A stretch of DNA of 9,738 bases from a bacterium (GTDB lineage Bacteria > JAUVQV01 > DATDCY01), in assembly GCA_036524115.1 (NCBI GenBank), contig DATDCY010000064.1:1-9738 (forward strand), in the 5' to 3' direction. The position numbers and the translations under genes are program-made. Each line of letters starts with the position of its first letter. The first letter of the stretch is position 1. Shown piece after piece: positions 1 through 5,690 of this stretch. Under the pieces are notes generated by a model. The model was not told where the DNA came from and searched no databases. It saw only the letters and a list, made by a program, of their open reading frames with translations.

Positions 1-329
1 AGGTAGAAGAGATGGGGATCCCCGTTGGGGACGGAGCCCCTCAGGAAGCTGAACTTGTGCTTGATGTAGCTGCTCGGGGTCACGTGGTCCGTGAGACCGA
101 GGATGAAGAAGTAGAGGCGCTTGCCCAGACTCTTGAGTTCCCTCAGGAAGTCGTCGGTGGCAGCCTCCGGTGAAAGGCTCATCCGGTCCCCGTAGATCGC
201 CTTGAGGAACCGGATGTCGTTCTTGATGTCCTCCGTCCGGTAGGCGTTGTGGAATTCCGCGTGTTCGCGGTTGATCCCGAACTCCTCGACGAGGCGAAGT
301 TCCGTGCCTTGGGCCCTGGCGTCTTCCAT
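1..329 (-). CDS. Hypothetical protein, N-terminal part (runs off left edge)
   Basis: The frame is open from the ATG at 329 to the window edge, giving 109 visible residues beginning MEDARAQGTELRLVEEFG; the stop lies outside the window. The start is decided by a textbook AGGAGG five bases before the ATG, and no ATG, GTG or TTG lies further upstream in frame before a stop at 438-440. The visible part is mixed charged and amphipathic, with one hydrophobic patch (YFFILGL) too short for a membrane segment, and no signal peptide. I do not recognise the family and assign no function. It is divergent from the lipocalin gene across 115 bases. That it is a real gene is well supported by the ribosome binding site and open frame; identity is unknown. 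Confidence 0.62.
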   Translation of the reverse strand, partial: MEDARAQGTELRLVEEFGINREHAEFHNAYRTEDIKNDIRFLKAIYGDRMSLSPEAATDDFLRELKSLGKRLYFFILGLTDHVTPSSYIKHKFSFLRGSVPNGDPHLFY

Positions 330-428
330 GATCTCCTCCTCGGACCAGTATTGGCGCGCGGGTTCTCGCCGACGTTGTGGTGCGTCAGCCGCTCGGGCGA
401 TGGGCGGATCAGCCGCAGCGCGCCGCCC

Positions 429-437
429 TGCTATACT
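429..437 (+). promoter_or_regulatory. Putative extended -10 promoter for lipocalin
   Basis: TGCTATACT is a TG-n extended -10 element with five of six matches to TATAAT. No convincing -35 lies 17 bases upstream, as is common for extended -10 promoters. Transcription would start at about 443-445, practically on the first ATG of the lipocalin gene, so the mRNA would be leaderless or translation begins at a later ATG (451 or 478). Confidence 0.5.
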
Positions 438-444
438 TTACTCC

Positions 445-1002
445 ATGGCAATGCAGCTGCGGGGGATATCCGCGGAGATGATCGCGTTCGCCTGTTCGCT
501 CCCGTGCCTGCTCTGCGCCTGCGCGTCGGCCGGCCCGGCGCCCGCCGCGCTCCAGGTCGTCGCGAAGGTCGACCTCGCACGCTACGCCGGCCGGTGGTAC
601 GAGATCGCCAGCTTCCCCCAGAGCTTCCAGAAGGGGTGCACGGACTCGCGCGCGGACTACCGCCTCCGCGGAGACGGCACGGTCGAAGTGCTCAACAGCT
701 GCCTGCGCGACGGCAGGGTGGACACGGCGAAGGGCAGGGCCTGGGTGGTGGACAAGGCCACGGGCGCCAAGCTCAAGGTCTCGTTCTTCTGGCCGTTCCG
801 GGGCGACTACTGGATCATCGAACTGGGCGGTGACTACGAGTACGCCGTGGTCTCGGCGCCGTCCATGAAGTACCTCTGGATCCTCTCGCGGACGCCGCAG
901 ATGGACGAGCAGCGCTACCAGGAGATCGTCGGCAGGTTGCGGGAACGGGGATTCGACGTCGCGAAGCTCAACCGGACGCCGCAGGGGAACCGCAAGGACT
1001 AG
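445..1002 (+). CDS. blc: Outer-membrane lipocalin lipoprotein, Blc family
   Basis: Bacterial lipocalin of the Blc type, a small beta-barrel lipoprotein that binds fatty acids or lysophospholipids at the outer membrane. From ATG 445 it has 185 residues. A hydrophobic leader ends in the lipobox LCAC, giving a lipidated Cys26 followed by Ala, compatible with outer-membrane sorting. The lipocalin signature RYAGRWYEIA (about 46-55) contains the conserved G-x-W. The typical Blc strands KVSFFWPFRGDY (111-122) and YLWILSRTP (143-151) and the C-terminal GFDVAK follow. Cys65 and Cys86 could form a disulfide. The frame is open back to 247, but the upstream stretch is not lipocalin-like. The start could also be 451 or 478, because no clear ribosome binding site precedes any of them. 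Family assignment is secure; the exact start is not. Confidence 0.93.
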   Translation: MAMQLRGISAEMIAFACSLPCLLCACASAGPAPAALQVVAKVDLARYAGRWYEIASFPQSFQKGCTDSRADYRLRGDGTVEVLNSCLRDGRVDTAKGRAWVVDKATGAKLKVSFFWPFRGDYWIIELGGDYEYAVVSAPSMKYLWILSRTPQMDEQRYQEIVGRLRERGFDVAKLNRTPQGNRKD

Positions 1003-1051
1003 CCGCCTTTCCCGAGACGAGAACCGCAAGAGCATTGTAGCTTCCCCGTGC

Positions 1052-1080
1052 TTGACGCCCGCCACCCCGCGTACTACCGT
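1052..1080 (+). promoter_or_regulatory. Weak putative promoter for the RHH/PIN operon
   Basis: TTGACG (1052-1057) matches the sigma70 -35 box in five of six bases. Seventeen bases later TACCGT (1075-1080) is a poor -10 with three matches. It is correctly placed 22 bases before the antitoxin ATG. No clear palindromic operator for the RHH protein was found. Low confidence because of the weak -10. Confidence 0.3.
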
Positions 1081-1101
1081 GTAACACAAGGAGGATCTGC
1101 G

Positions 1102-1320
1102 ATGGGCGATACGGTGACGGTCAGGCTTCCGGCGAAGCTCAGAGGGGAGCTGGAGCGCGTGGCGCGCAGCGAGAAGGCATCCAAGAGCGACATCGTCCGC
1201 GACGCGGTGGCACGCTACCTCGCGGTCCGGCGTTTCCGGGCGCTGCGGGCAGGCGTGCTGCCGTTCGCGGAGGCCCAGGGGATTCTCACCGACGAGGACG
1301 TCTTCAAGGCGCTCTCGTGA
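1102..1320 (+). CDS. Ribbon-helix-helix (CopG/Arc-like) antitoxin
   Basis: A 72-residue protein. The N-terminal strand VTVRLPAKL followed by helices (LRGELERVARSEKASKSDIVRDAVARYLA) is the classic ribbon-helix-helix DNA-binding and dimerisation fold of CopG/Arc-type antitoxins. The C-terminal tail (about 45-72, ending in LTDEDVFKALS) would bind and inhibit the partner toxin. The start is set by AGGAGG at 1089-1094, seven bases before ATG 1102; the frame continues upstream to 1048 but that part is not RHH-like. Its TGA overlaps the GTG start of the PIN toxin gene by four bases (GTGA), so the two are translationally coupled. By analogy with other RHH antitoxins it probably autorepresses the operon, although no operator is obvious. 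Confidence 0.88.
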   Translation: MGDTVTVRLPAKLRGELERVARSEKASKSDIVRDAVARYLAVRRFRALRAGVLPFAEAQGILTDEDVFKALS

Positions 1321-1718
1321 GGATCGTCTTCGACGCGAACGTCCTCGTGGCCGCCTTTGCCGCGCGGGGGCTCTGCGCCGACCTCTTCGAGGCTTGCCTC
1401 TCCACTCACGAGTGCGTGGCCGCCCCGCGGATCCTCGCGGAAACCGAGGATGCGCTGCGGCGCAAGGTGCGGCTTCCGGCGCCAAGGGCGACCGCCATCC
1501 GCCGCTTCCTGGAGGAGCATCTGCGCGTGGTGACGCCGGCGGCCGTCGAGCGCGATGCCTGCCGCGACCCGGACGATCTCCCGGTCCTCGGCGCCGCCCT
1601 TGCCGCAGGTGCGGACTGCATCGTCAGCGGGGACAGGGACCTGCTCGAACTCGGGAGTTTCCGGGGCATCCCGATCCTCGCGCCGCGCGCGCTCTGGGAG
1701 CGGATCAGCGCGGCCTGA
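1317..1718 (+). CDS. PIN-domain ribonuclease toxin
   Basis: A 133-residue single-domain PIN protein of the 'putative toxin, PIN family' type (COG1569-like), expected to be a Mg2+/Mn2+-dependent RNase toxin neutralised by the RHH protein encoded just before it. The PIN acidic residues are visible: Asp6 in VFDANVLV, Glu42/Glu44 in ILAETEDALRRK, Asp86/Asp87 in RDPDDLPVL, and Asp106/Asp108 in IVSGDRDLL, followed by the usual final strand GIPILAP. All active-site positions are present, so it looks intact. It starts at GTG 1317 inside the antitoxin stop codon (4-base overlap). The pair is inserted between blc and prmA with only short spacers, typical of compact chromosomal toxin-antitoxin modules. 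Confidence 0.9.
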   Translation: MRIVFDANVLVAAFAARGLCADLFEACLSTHECVAAPRILAETEDALRRKVRLPAPRATAIRRFLEEHLRVVTPAAVERDACRDPDDLPVLGAALAAGADCIVSGDRDLLELGSFRGIPILAPRALWERISAA

Positions 1719-1749
1719 AGCCGCCGAGCCGACTGGCTTCGTGGCGCAG

Positions 1750-2661
1750 ATGAAACCCGACGCCTTCGGCGGCTGCCCGCGCCTGATCTCGGACCGGTTC
1801 AAGGCGACGTTCCCCGCCGCTATCGCGGAGGAGGCCGCCGCGATCGCCGCCGCCATCCGCGGCTGCCCGGTGCGGGTCGCGAGCGTGCCCGAGGGCGCCC
1901 GCATCGTCGTCCCGCTCGACCCGAAGGCCGGCGACGCCGACGCTATCATCGCGCGTCTGGTGGCCGCGTTCGAGGACCTGGAGCGGCGCAGCGCCGGGGC
2001 GACCGTCTCCCTCGAGCGCGAGCAGTGGTACGCCGAGGAGGACCGCGACGCCCGCCACCCCGACGAGTTCCGCCCCTTCCTCGCGGCGCCCGGGCTCCTC
2101 GTCACCCCCGCCTGGCTGGCGCGCGAGCCCGCCCCCGGGCAGCAGGTCCTCGCGATCGACCCCGGGGCGGCCTTCGGGTCCGGCTACCACGCCAGCACGC
2201 GGCTCGCCCTCGGGCTGCTGCGCGAGCGGACGGCGGCCGTAGTCCCGCGGCGGATGCTCGACGTCGGCACGGGCACCGGCATCCTCGCGCTGGCCGGCGC
2301 TCTCTGGGGCGCCGCCGAGGTGACGGCCGTGGACGTCAAGCCGGAGGCCGTGGCGGCCGCCCGGGCGAACGCCACGCGCAACGGCCTGGCCGCGCGGGTG
2401 CGGGTCTGCGGCGAGCTGCCGCGGCCCGGGGAGGGCGCGTTCGACCTCATCGTCGCGAACATCACGGCGGACGTGCTGCTGCGCCTCGCCGCGGATCTGG
2501 TATCCCGGCTCGCGGCGGGGGGCGCGCTCGTGCTCTCGGGCATGCTCGCCGACCTGCAGTCCGAGGAGGTCTGCGCCGCCTGCGAAGCGCTGGGCTGCCG
2601 CCGGGCGGCCTCGCGCGTCGAGGGGGAGTGGGAGGCGCTGCTCTTCGAAGGACCGGGGTAG
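1750..2661 (+). CDS. prmA: Ribosomal protein L11 methyltransferase-like enzyme (PrmA family)
   Basis: A SAM-dependent methyltransferase of 303 residues (E. coli PrmA has 293) that would methylate ribosomal protein L11. The N-terminal 110 residues form a divergent substrate-recognition domain. The PrmA linker motif appears as IDPGAAFGSGYHAST (136-150), a variant of the usual DPGxAFGTGxHxTT. SAM motif I is LDVGTGTGILALA (170-181), the acidic loop is VTAVDVKP (191-198), and the catalytic region DLIVANITADVLL (232-244) matches the family's VVANILA. LSGMLA (262-267) corresponds to LSGILA in E. coli PrmA. The start is uncertain: ATG 1750 lacks a good ribosome binding site, and GTG 1741 is possible. 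The frame is open to 1555, but that part overlaps the PIN gene. A paralogous protein-lysine methyltransferase is possible, given the SGYH variant. Confidence 0.85.
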   Translation: MKPDAFGGCPRLISDRFKATFPAAIAEEAAAIAAAIRGCPVRVASVPEGARIVVPLDPKAGDADAIIARLVAAFEDLERRSAGATVSLEREQWYAEEDRDARHPDEFRPFLAAPGLLVTPAWLAREPAPGQQVLAIDPGAAFGSGYHASTRLALGLLRERTAAVVPRRMLDVGTGTGILALAGALWGAAEVTAVDVKPEAVAAARANATRNGLAARVRVCGELPRPGEGAFDLIVANITADVLLRLAADLVSRLAAGGALVLSGMLADLQSEEVCAACEALGCRRAASRVEGEWEALLFEGPG

Positions 2662-2755
2662 CGCGGGGGGCCGGACGGGTTCCCGTTCAGGGCGTGCCGA
2701 GCTTCGGCGCGGGCCCGACACCCTGCTCCCGTAGGCGCCGGCTTCAGTCCCCCGC

Positions 2756-2776
2756 CGCCGGGGACGGGCCCCGGCG
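2756..2776 (+). terminator. GC-rich perfect hairpin after prmA
   Basis: CGCCGGGG, a five-base loop ACGGG, then CCCCGGCG: a perfect 8-bp stem between prmA and the GalT-like gene. There is no U-tract directly after it, so it would be an atypical intrinsic terminator. It also occupies the place of a -35 box for the promoter-like sequence immediately downstream, so it may affect initiation instead. Confidence 0.4.
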
Positions 2777-2785
2777 TGCTAGTCT
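2777..2785 (+). promoter_or_regulatory. Putative extended -10 promoter for GalT-like gene
   Basis: TGCTAGTCT is an extended -10 (TG-n plus TAGTCT, four of six matches to TATAAT), 32 bases before the start codon, giving an mRNA leader of about 25 bases that carries the AGGAGG site. It closely resembles the element before the lipocalin gene (TGCTATACTTT versus TGCTAGTCTTT), which supports both. No -35 box is visible. Confidence 0.42.
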
Positions 2786-2816
2786 TTCCACCCGACGAAC
2801 CGGGAGGAGGCAGACC

Positions 2817-3848
2817 ATGCTGAGATTCGAAGCCGTCAGGAAGGAGACCACGGTCCTCGACACCCGCGCCGGCGGCGCCCGCAAGGTCATCCCCAGCGAG
2901 GTGCGCCGCGACCCGCTCACCGGGCGCACGGCGCGCATCTGCCACTTCATGGAGCTGAAGTGGCAGATGCCGGACTTCGCAAAGATGATCGAGGGGACGC
3001 AGTCGTGGTGCCCCTTCTGCCGCGAGCGCGTACTGCAGGTCACGCCGCAGTTCCCCCCGGAGATCCTCGCGGAGGGGCGGCTGACGCGCGGCGACATGGT
3101 TCTCTTCCCGAACCTCGCGCCCTACGACGCGCTGAGCGCGGTCGCCACCTTCGGCGACCGGCACTTCACGCCGATGACGGAGTTCACGCCCGCGCAGGTC
3201 GCGCAGGCCTTCGGGCTCGCGCAGGAGTTCTTCCGCAGGCTGGACGCCGCCGGTCACCCGGAGTCCGCCTACCACGTCGTCAACTGGAACCACATGCCGC
3301 CGGCGGGCAGCTCGCTGATCCACAGCCACCTGCAGGTGTTCGCCAGCGCGCACGCGCCGAACCTGCTCGCCCAGGAGCTGGAGGCCGCCGCGCGCCACCA
3401 CGCCGCGGGCGGACGTGTCTTCTGGGACGAGCTGCTGGAGCACGAGCGCGCCGAGGGGGCACGCTACCTCGGCTCGCGGGGGCGGGCGCACTTCCTGCAG
3501 TCGTTCGCGCCGCTGGGTGTCGCGGGGGACGTGCTGGCGATCGTCGAGGGCGTCTCCGCCACGCTGGAGCTGACGGACGCGGACCTGCTCGCGCTCGGCG
3601 AGGGGCTCTGCGCGGCGATGAAGGCCTACGACTCGCTCGGGGTGTACGCCTTCAACATGAACTTCTTCACGGGCAGGAGCGGCGACCGCCACGCGCGGTT
3701 CCACCTGCTCTTCTCGCCGCGGACCTTCTTTAACCAGGCGCTCGGCGCGACCGACGTCGGCGCGCTGCGCAACCTCTACAACGAGAGCATCTGCATGGCC
3801 TACCCCGAGGAGATCGCCGAGCGGCTGCGGCCGTTCTTCGCCGGCTGA
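2817..3848 (+). CDS. GalT-like hexose-1-phosphate nucleotidyltransferase (HIT superfamily)
   Basis: A 343-residue protein of the galactose-1-phosphate uridylyltransferase family, which transfers a nucleotidyl group to a sugar phosphate through a covalent histidine-NMP intermediate. Visible marks: WCPFCRERV with Cys65/Cys68, the structural metal pair of GalT; LVLFPN-like VLFPNLAPYD (95-104); the nucleophile motif as SSLIHSHLQVFAS with H169-S-H171-L-Q173, where GalT has HPHxQ and H171 would be the nucleophile; and a late RFHLLFSPR with His296. The start is fixed by AGGAGG six bases before ATG 2817. No other Leloir-pathway gene is nearby, and the active-site Pro is replaced by Ser, so the true substrate may not be UDP-glucose/galactose-1-phosphate; an ADP-sugar or other NDP-sugar reaction is possible. 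A hairpin follows the stop directly. Confidence 0.8.
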   Translation: MLRFEAVRKETTVLDTRAGGARKVIPSEVRRDPLTGRTARICHFMELKWQMPDFAKMIEGTQSWCPFCRERVLQVTPQFPPEILAEGRLTRGDMVLFPNLAPYDALSAVATFGDRHFTPMTEFTPAQVAQAFGLAQEFFRRLDAAGHPESAYHVVNWNHMPPAGSSLIHSHLQVFASAHAPNLLAQELEAAARHHAAGGRVFWDELLEHERAEGARYLGSRGRAHFLQSFAPLGVAGDVLAIVEGVSATLELTDADLLALGEGLCAAMKAYDSLGVYAFNMNFFTGRSGDRHARFHLLFSPRTFFNQALGATDVGALRNLYNESICMAYPEEIAERLRPFFAG

Positions 3849-3886
3849 GCCCCGGCGGTGCCTCCGCGGCAGTGAAGCGCCGGGGC
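3849..3886 (+). terminator. Hairpin terminator after GalT-like gene
   Basis: Starting one base after the stop codon, GCCCCGGCG (3849-3857) pairs perfectly over 9 bp with CGCCGGGGC (3878-3886). Within the loop TGCC (3859-3862) and GGCA (3868-3871) form a second small stem. There is no U-tract, so termination strength is uncertain, but position and stem quality fit a transcript end. Confidence 0.5.
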
Positions 3887-3915
3887 GGGTGCGTTCCGTC
3901 GCCGGCAGCGGGGTG

Positions 3916-3944
3916 GTGACGATCGGCCCGATTGACCGTACATT
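3916..3944 (+). promoter_or_regulatory. Putative sigma70 promoter for CDGSH gene
   Basis: GTGACG (3916-3921, four of six matches to TTGACA) and TACATT (3939-3944, four of six matches to TATAAT) are separated by 17 bases, upstream of the CDGSH gene and after the preceding hairpin. The predicted leader of about 60 bases includes the AGGAGG site at 3997-4002. Confidence 0.4.
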
Positions 3945-4010
3945 GGGTCCGGAACACGCACCGAGCCCGTTTCCCGCCGGCTGACGCCGGCCAGCCAGGA
4001 GGAGACCGCC

Positions 4011-4235
4011 ATGGCGCAGAACGCTCCGTTCATCCTCACCCTCGAGCCCGGGACGTACTACTGGTGCAGCTGCGGCAAGAGCGCGAAGGCGCCCTTCTGC
4101 GACGGCTCCCACAAGGGCACCGGCAAGGAGCCGGTCGAGTTCGTCCAGGAAAAGAAGGGTCCGGTGCCGCTCTGCGGCTGCACGAGGACCCTGGCGCCGC
4201 CGCGCTGCGACGGCTCGCACGCCAGGAAGGAGTAG
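4011..4235 (+). CDS. Tandem CDGSH iron-sulfur protein
   Basis: A 74-residue soluble protein containing two complete CDGSH (mitoNEET-type) motifs. The first is CSCGKSAKAPFCDGSH (Cys19, Cys21, Cys30, His34) and the second CGCTRTLAPPRCDGSH (Cys55, Cys57, Cys66, His70). Each 3Cys-1His set would bind one redox-active [2Fe-2S] cluster, so one chain carries two clusters, like the mitochondrial CISD3 (Miner2) class and its bacterial relatives. All eight ligands are present. There is no membrane anchor or signal peptide, so it should be cytoplasmic. Proposed roles for the family are electron or cluster transfer; the partner here is unknown. ATG 4011 is preceded by AGGAGG with eight bases of spacing. 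It appears to be a stand-alone transcript. Confidence 0.93.
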   Translation: MAQNAPFILTLEPGTYYWCSCGKSAKAPFCDGSHKGTGKEPVEFVQEKKGPVPLCGCTRTLAPPRCDGSHARKE

Positions 4236-4274
4236 GCGCGGGAGCGGCTCGCGGCGCATGTGCCCGAGTCGGTA

Positions 4275-4303
4275 TTGACCACGGAGGCGATTCCGGCTAG
4301 TTT
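4275..4303 (+). promoter_or_regulatory. Sigma70-type promoter for AAA ATPase gene
   Basis: TTGACC (4275-4280, five of six matches) and TAGTTT (4298-4303, four of six matches) with an optimal 17-base spacer. The start point would be about 4310, giving a leader of about 22 bases that contains GAGG five to six bases before ATG 4333. This is the best-matching promoter in the window. Confidence 0.55.
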
Positions 4304-4332
4304 GCAGTCATGCTGCATTTCTGCGAGGCGCC

Positions 4333-5559
4333 ATGTCGGCCTATCTGACCCGGACACTCGAGCGCTTCGTCGTCGGTCCCGCGGCGCGCTTCCCCGTGCT
4401 GCTCCTGACGGGGGCCCGTCAAGTCGGCAAGACGAGCATGCTGCGCAAGCTGGCGGCCCCCGGGCGCACCTACGTCACGCTGGACGACCCACTGGCGCTG
4501 CGCCTCGCCCGGGAGGACCCCGCCCTCTTCCTCGAGCGCTACCGCGCCCCGGTGCTGATCGACGAGATCCAGTACGCGCCGCAGGTTCTCCCCCACGTCA
4601 AGATAGCGGTGGACCGGACGAAAAAGGGTGCCGGCTTCTGGCTCACCGGGTCGCAGCCCTTCCACCTGATGAAGGGCGTCTCGGAGTCGCTCACCGGTCG
4701 CGTGGCGGTCGTCAACCTCCTCGGGCTCTCGCGCCGGGAGCTCCTGGGGCGAGGGAAGGACGCCGACCCCTTCGTGCCGCCGTCGGCGCGGCGGCCGGCC
4801 GCGCCTCCCGCGAAGGCCGCCTCGCTCGCCGAGATGTACCGGGCCATCTGGCGCGGATCGTTCCCGGTCGTGGCCACCGACGAGACGGTCGACCGCACGC
4901 TCTTCTTCAGCTCGTACTTCCAGACCTATCTCCAGCGTGATGTGCGCGATCTGGCCCGGGTCGGCGACGAGATGGCGTTCATGCGGTTCGTCAGGGCGGC
5001 CGCGGCGCGCACCGGCCAACTGTTGAATCTCTCCGAACTGGCGCGGGACGCCGACGTGGCGCCCAACACCGCCAAGTCGTGGCTCTCCATCCTCCTGGCG
5101 TCGGGAGTGATCCACCTGCTGGAGCCGTGGCACGGGAACGTGACGAAGCGGCTGGTCAAAGCGCCCAAGCTCTACTTCCTGGACACCGGCTTTGCGTCCT
5201 ACCTGACGGAGTGGTCGAGCCCGGAGACCCTCGAGGCGGGCGCGATGTCCGGCGCGATGTTCGAGACCTGGGTCGTGGCCGAGATCCTCAAGAGCTACCG
5301 GCACAACGGCTTGCAAGCGCCCCTCTTTCACTACCGCGACCGGGACGGGCGGGAGATCGACCTGCTCGTCGTCCGCGACGGCGTGATCCATCCGGTCGAG
5401 ATCAAGAAGAGCGCGGCACCCCGCCCCGAAGATGCCCGGCACTTCAGGGCAATCGCGGGTGCCGGGGCGCGGGTCGGCGCGGGCGCGGTGGTCTGCCTGA
5501 CGGCCGAACCGCTGCCGCTGACCCGCGACGTCACCGCCGTACCCGCACATCTTCTCTGA
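4333..5559 (+). CDS. AAA ATPase with DUF4143 C-terminal domain
   Basis: A 408-residue P-loop ATPase of the AAA_14/DUF4143 family, common in accessory regions of bacteria and archaea; its physiological role is unproven. The Walker A motif is GARQVGKT (27-34), Walker B is VLIDEIQ (74-80), and the sensor strand is WLTGSQ (103-108). A winged-helix-like segment (about 226-266, LNLSELARDADVAPNTAKSW) follows. The C-terminal DUF4143 part has a PD-(D/E)XK-like arrangement: Glu311 in MFETWVVAE, Asp343 in REIDLLVV and the pair Glu356/Lys358 in PVEIKKS. It has its own promoter and a GAGG site before ATG 4333. It converges on the minus-strand primase-helicase block and ends 38 bases from the point where the Fic-like remnant loses family similarity. 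It appears intact; whether it belongs functionally to the neighbouring block is unknown. Confidence 0.9.
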   Translation: MSAYLTRTLERFVVGPAARFPVLLLTGARQVGKTSMLRKLAAPGRTYVTLDDPLALRLAREDPALFLERYRAPVLIDEIQYAPQVLPHVKIAVDRTKKGAGFWLTGSQPFHLMKGVSESLTGRVAVVNLLGLSRRELLGRGKDADPFVPPSARRPAAPPAKAASLAEMYRAIWRGSFPVVATDETVDRTLFFSSYFQTYLQRDVRDLARVGDEMAFMRFVRAAAARTGQLLNLSELARDADVAPNTAKSWLSILLASGVIHLLEPWHGNVTKRLVKAPKLYFLDTGFASYLTEWSSPETLEAGAMSGAMFETWVVAEILKSYRHNGLQAPLFHYRDRDGREIDLLVVRDGVIHPVEIKKSAAPRPEDARHFRAIAGAGARVGAGAVVCLTAEPLPLTRDVTAVPAHLL

Positions 5560-5597
5560 CTGCGCGATGACCGGTCGACGGGGCAGACCGTGAATGT

Positions 5598-5690
5598 GAT
5601 CCCGAGCAGGTTTCGCATTACCCGGCCGCGTGATCCTGGCTCGAATTGTGCCTCCACGAGGCCAGAGACGTCGTAACGACCCTTAGGCAT
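5598..5690 (-). pseudogene. Truncated N-terminus of a Fic-like protein
   Basis: From ATG 5690 the first 31 residues (containing YDVSGLVEAQFEPGS and ending RVMRNLLGI) resemble the N-terminal lead-in of a group of Fic-domain proteins, where the consensus continues as a KxKREMD-like stretch. After residue 31 the similarity stops, and the open frame merely continues as antisense of the ATPase gene (to 5331) without a Fic motif (HPFxxGNG). The ATG overlaps the helicase stop in ATGCCTAA, so the full gene was probably translationally coupled as the last gene of the minus-strand operon. I read this as a 5' gene stub left by a deletion or rearrangement. The Fic assignment is from memory of the family's N-terminus and is moderate; it could be another protein with the same lead-in. 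Confidence 0.5.

Noticed and set aside
330-437. N-terminal extension of the left-edge minus-strand gene
   Set aside because: The frame is open to 437 and another frame reads plausibly with high third-position GC, but neither has an ATG, GTG or TTG start, while ATG 329 has a perfect AGGAGG site.
409-1485. Minus-strand open frame of 358 codons over the lipocalin and toxin-antitoxin genes
   Set aside because: Arg-rich shadow translation; the plus-strand genes have clear family motifs and ribosome binding sites.
4237-4254. Terminator hairpin after the CDGSH gene
   Set aside because: The possible stem (CGCG...AG with CT...CGCG) needs a two-base bulge and has no U-tract; too weak to call.
2184-4259. 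Long minus-strand open frame of 691 codons
   Set aside because: It is antisense to prmA, the GalT-like gene and the CDGSH gene. Its translation is Arg/Gly/Ala/Pro-rich low-complexity sequence, an effect of high-GC third positions on the opposite strand.
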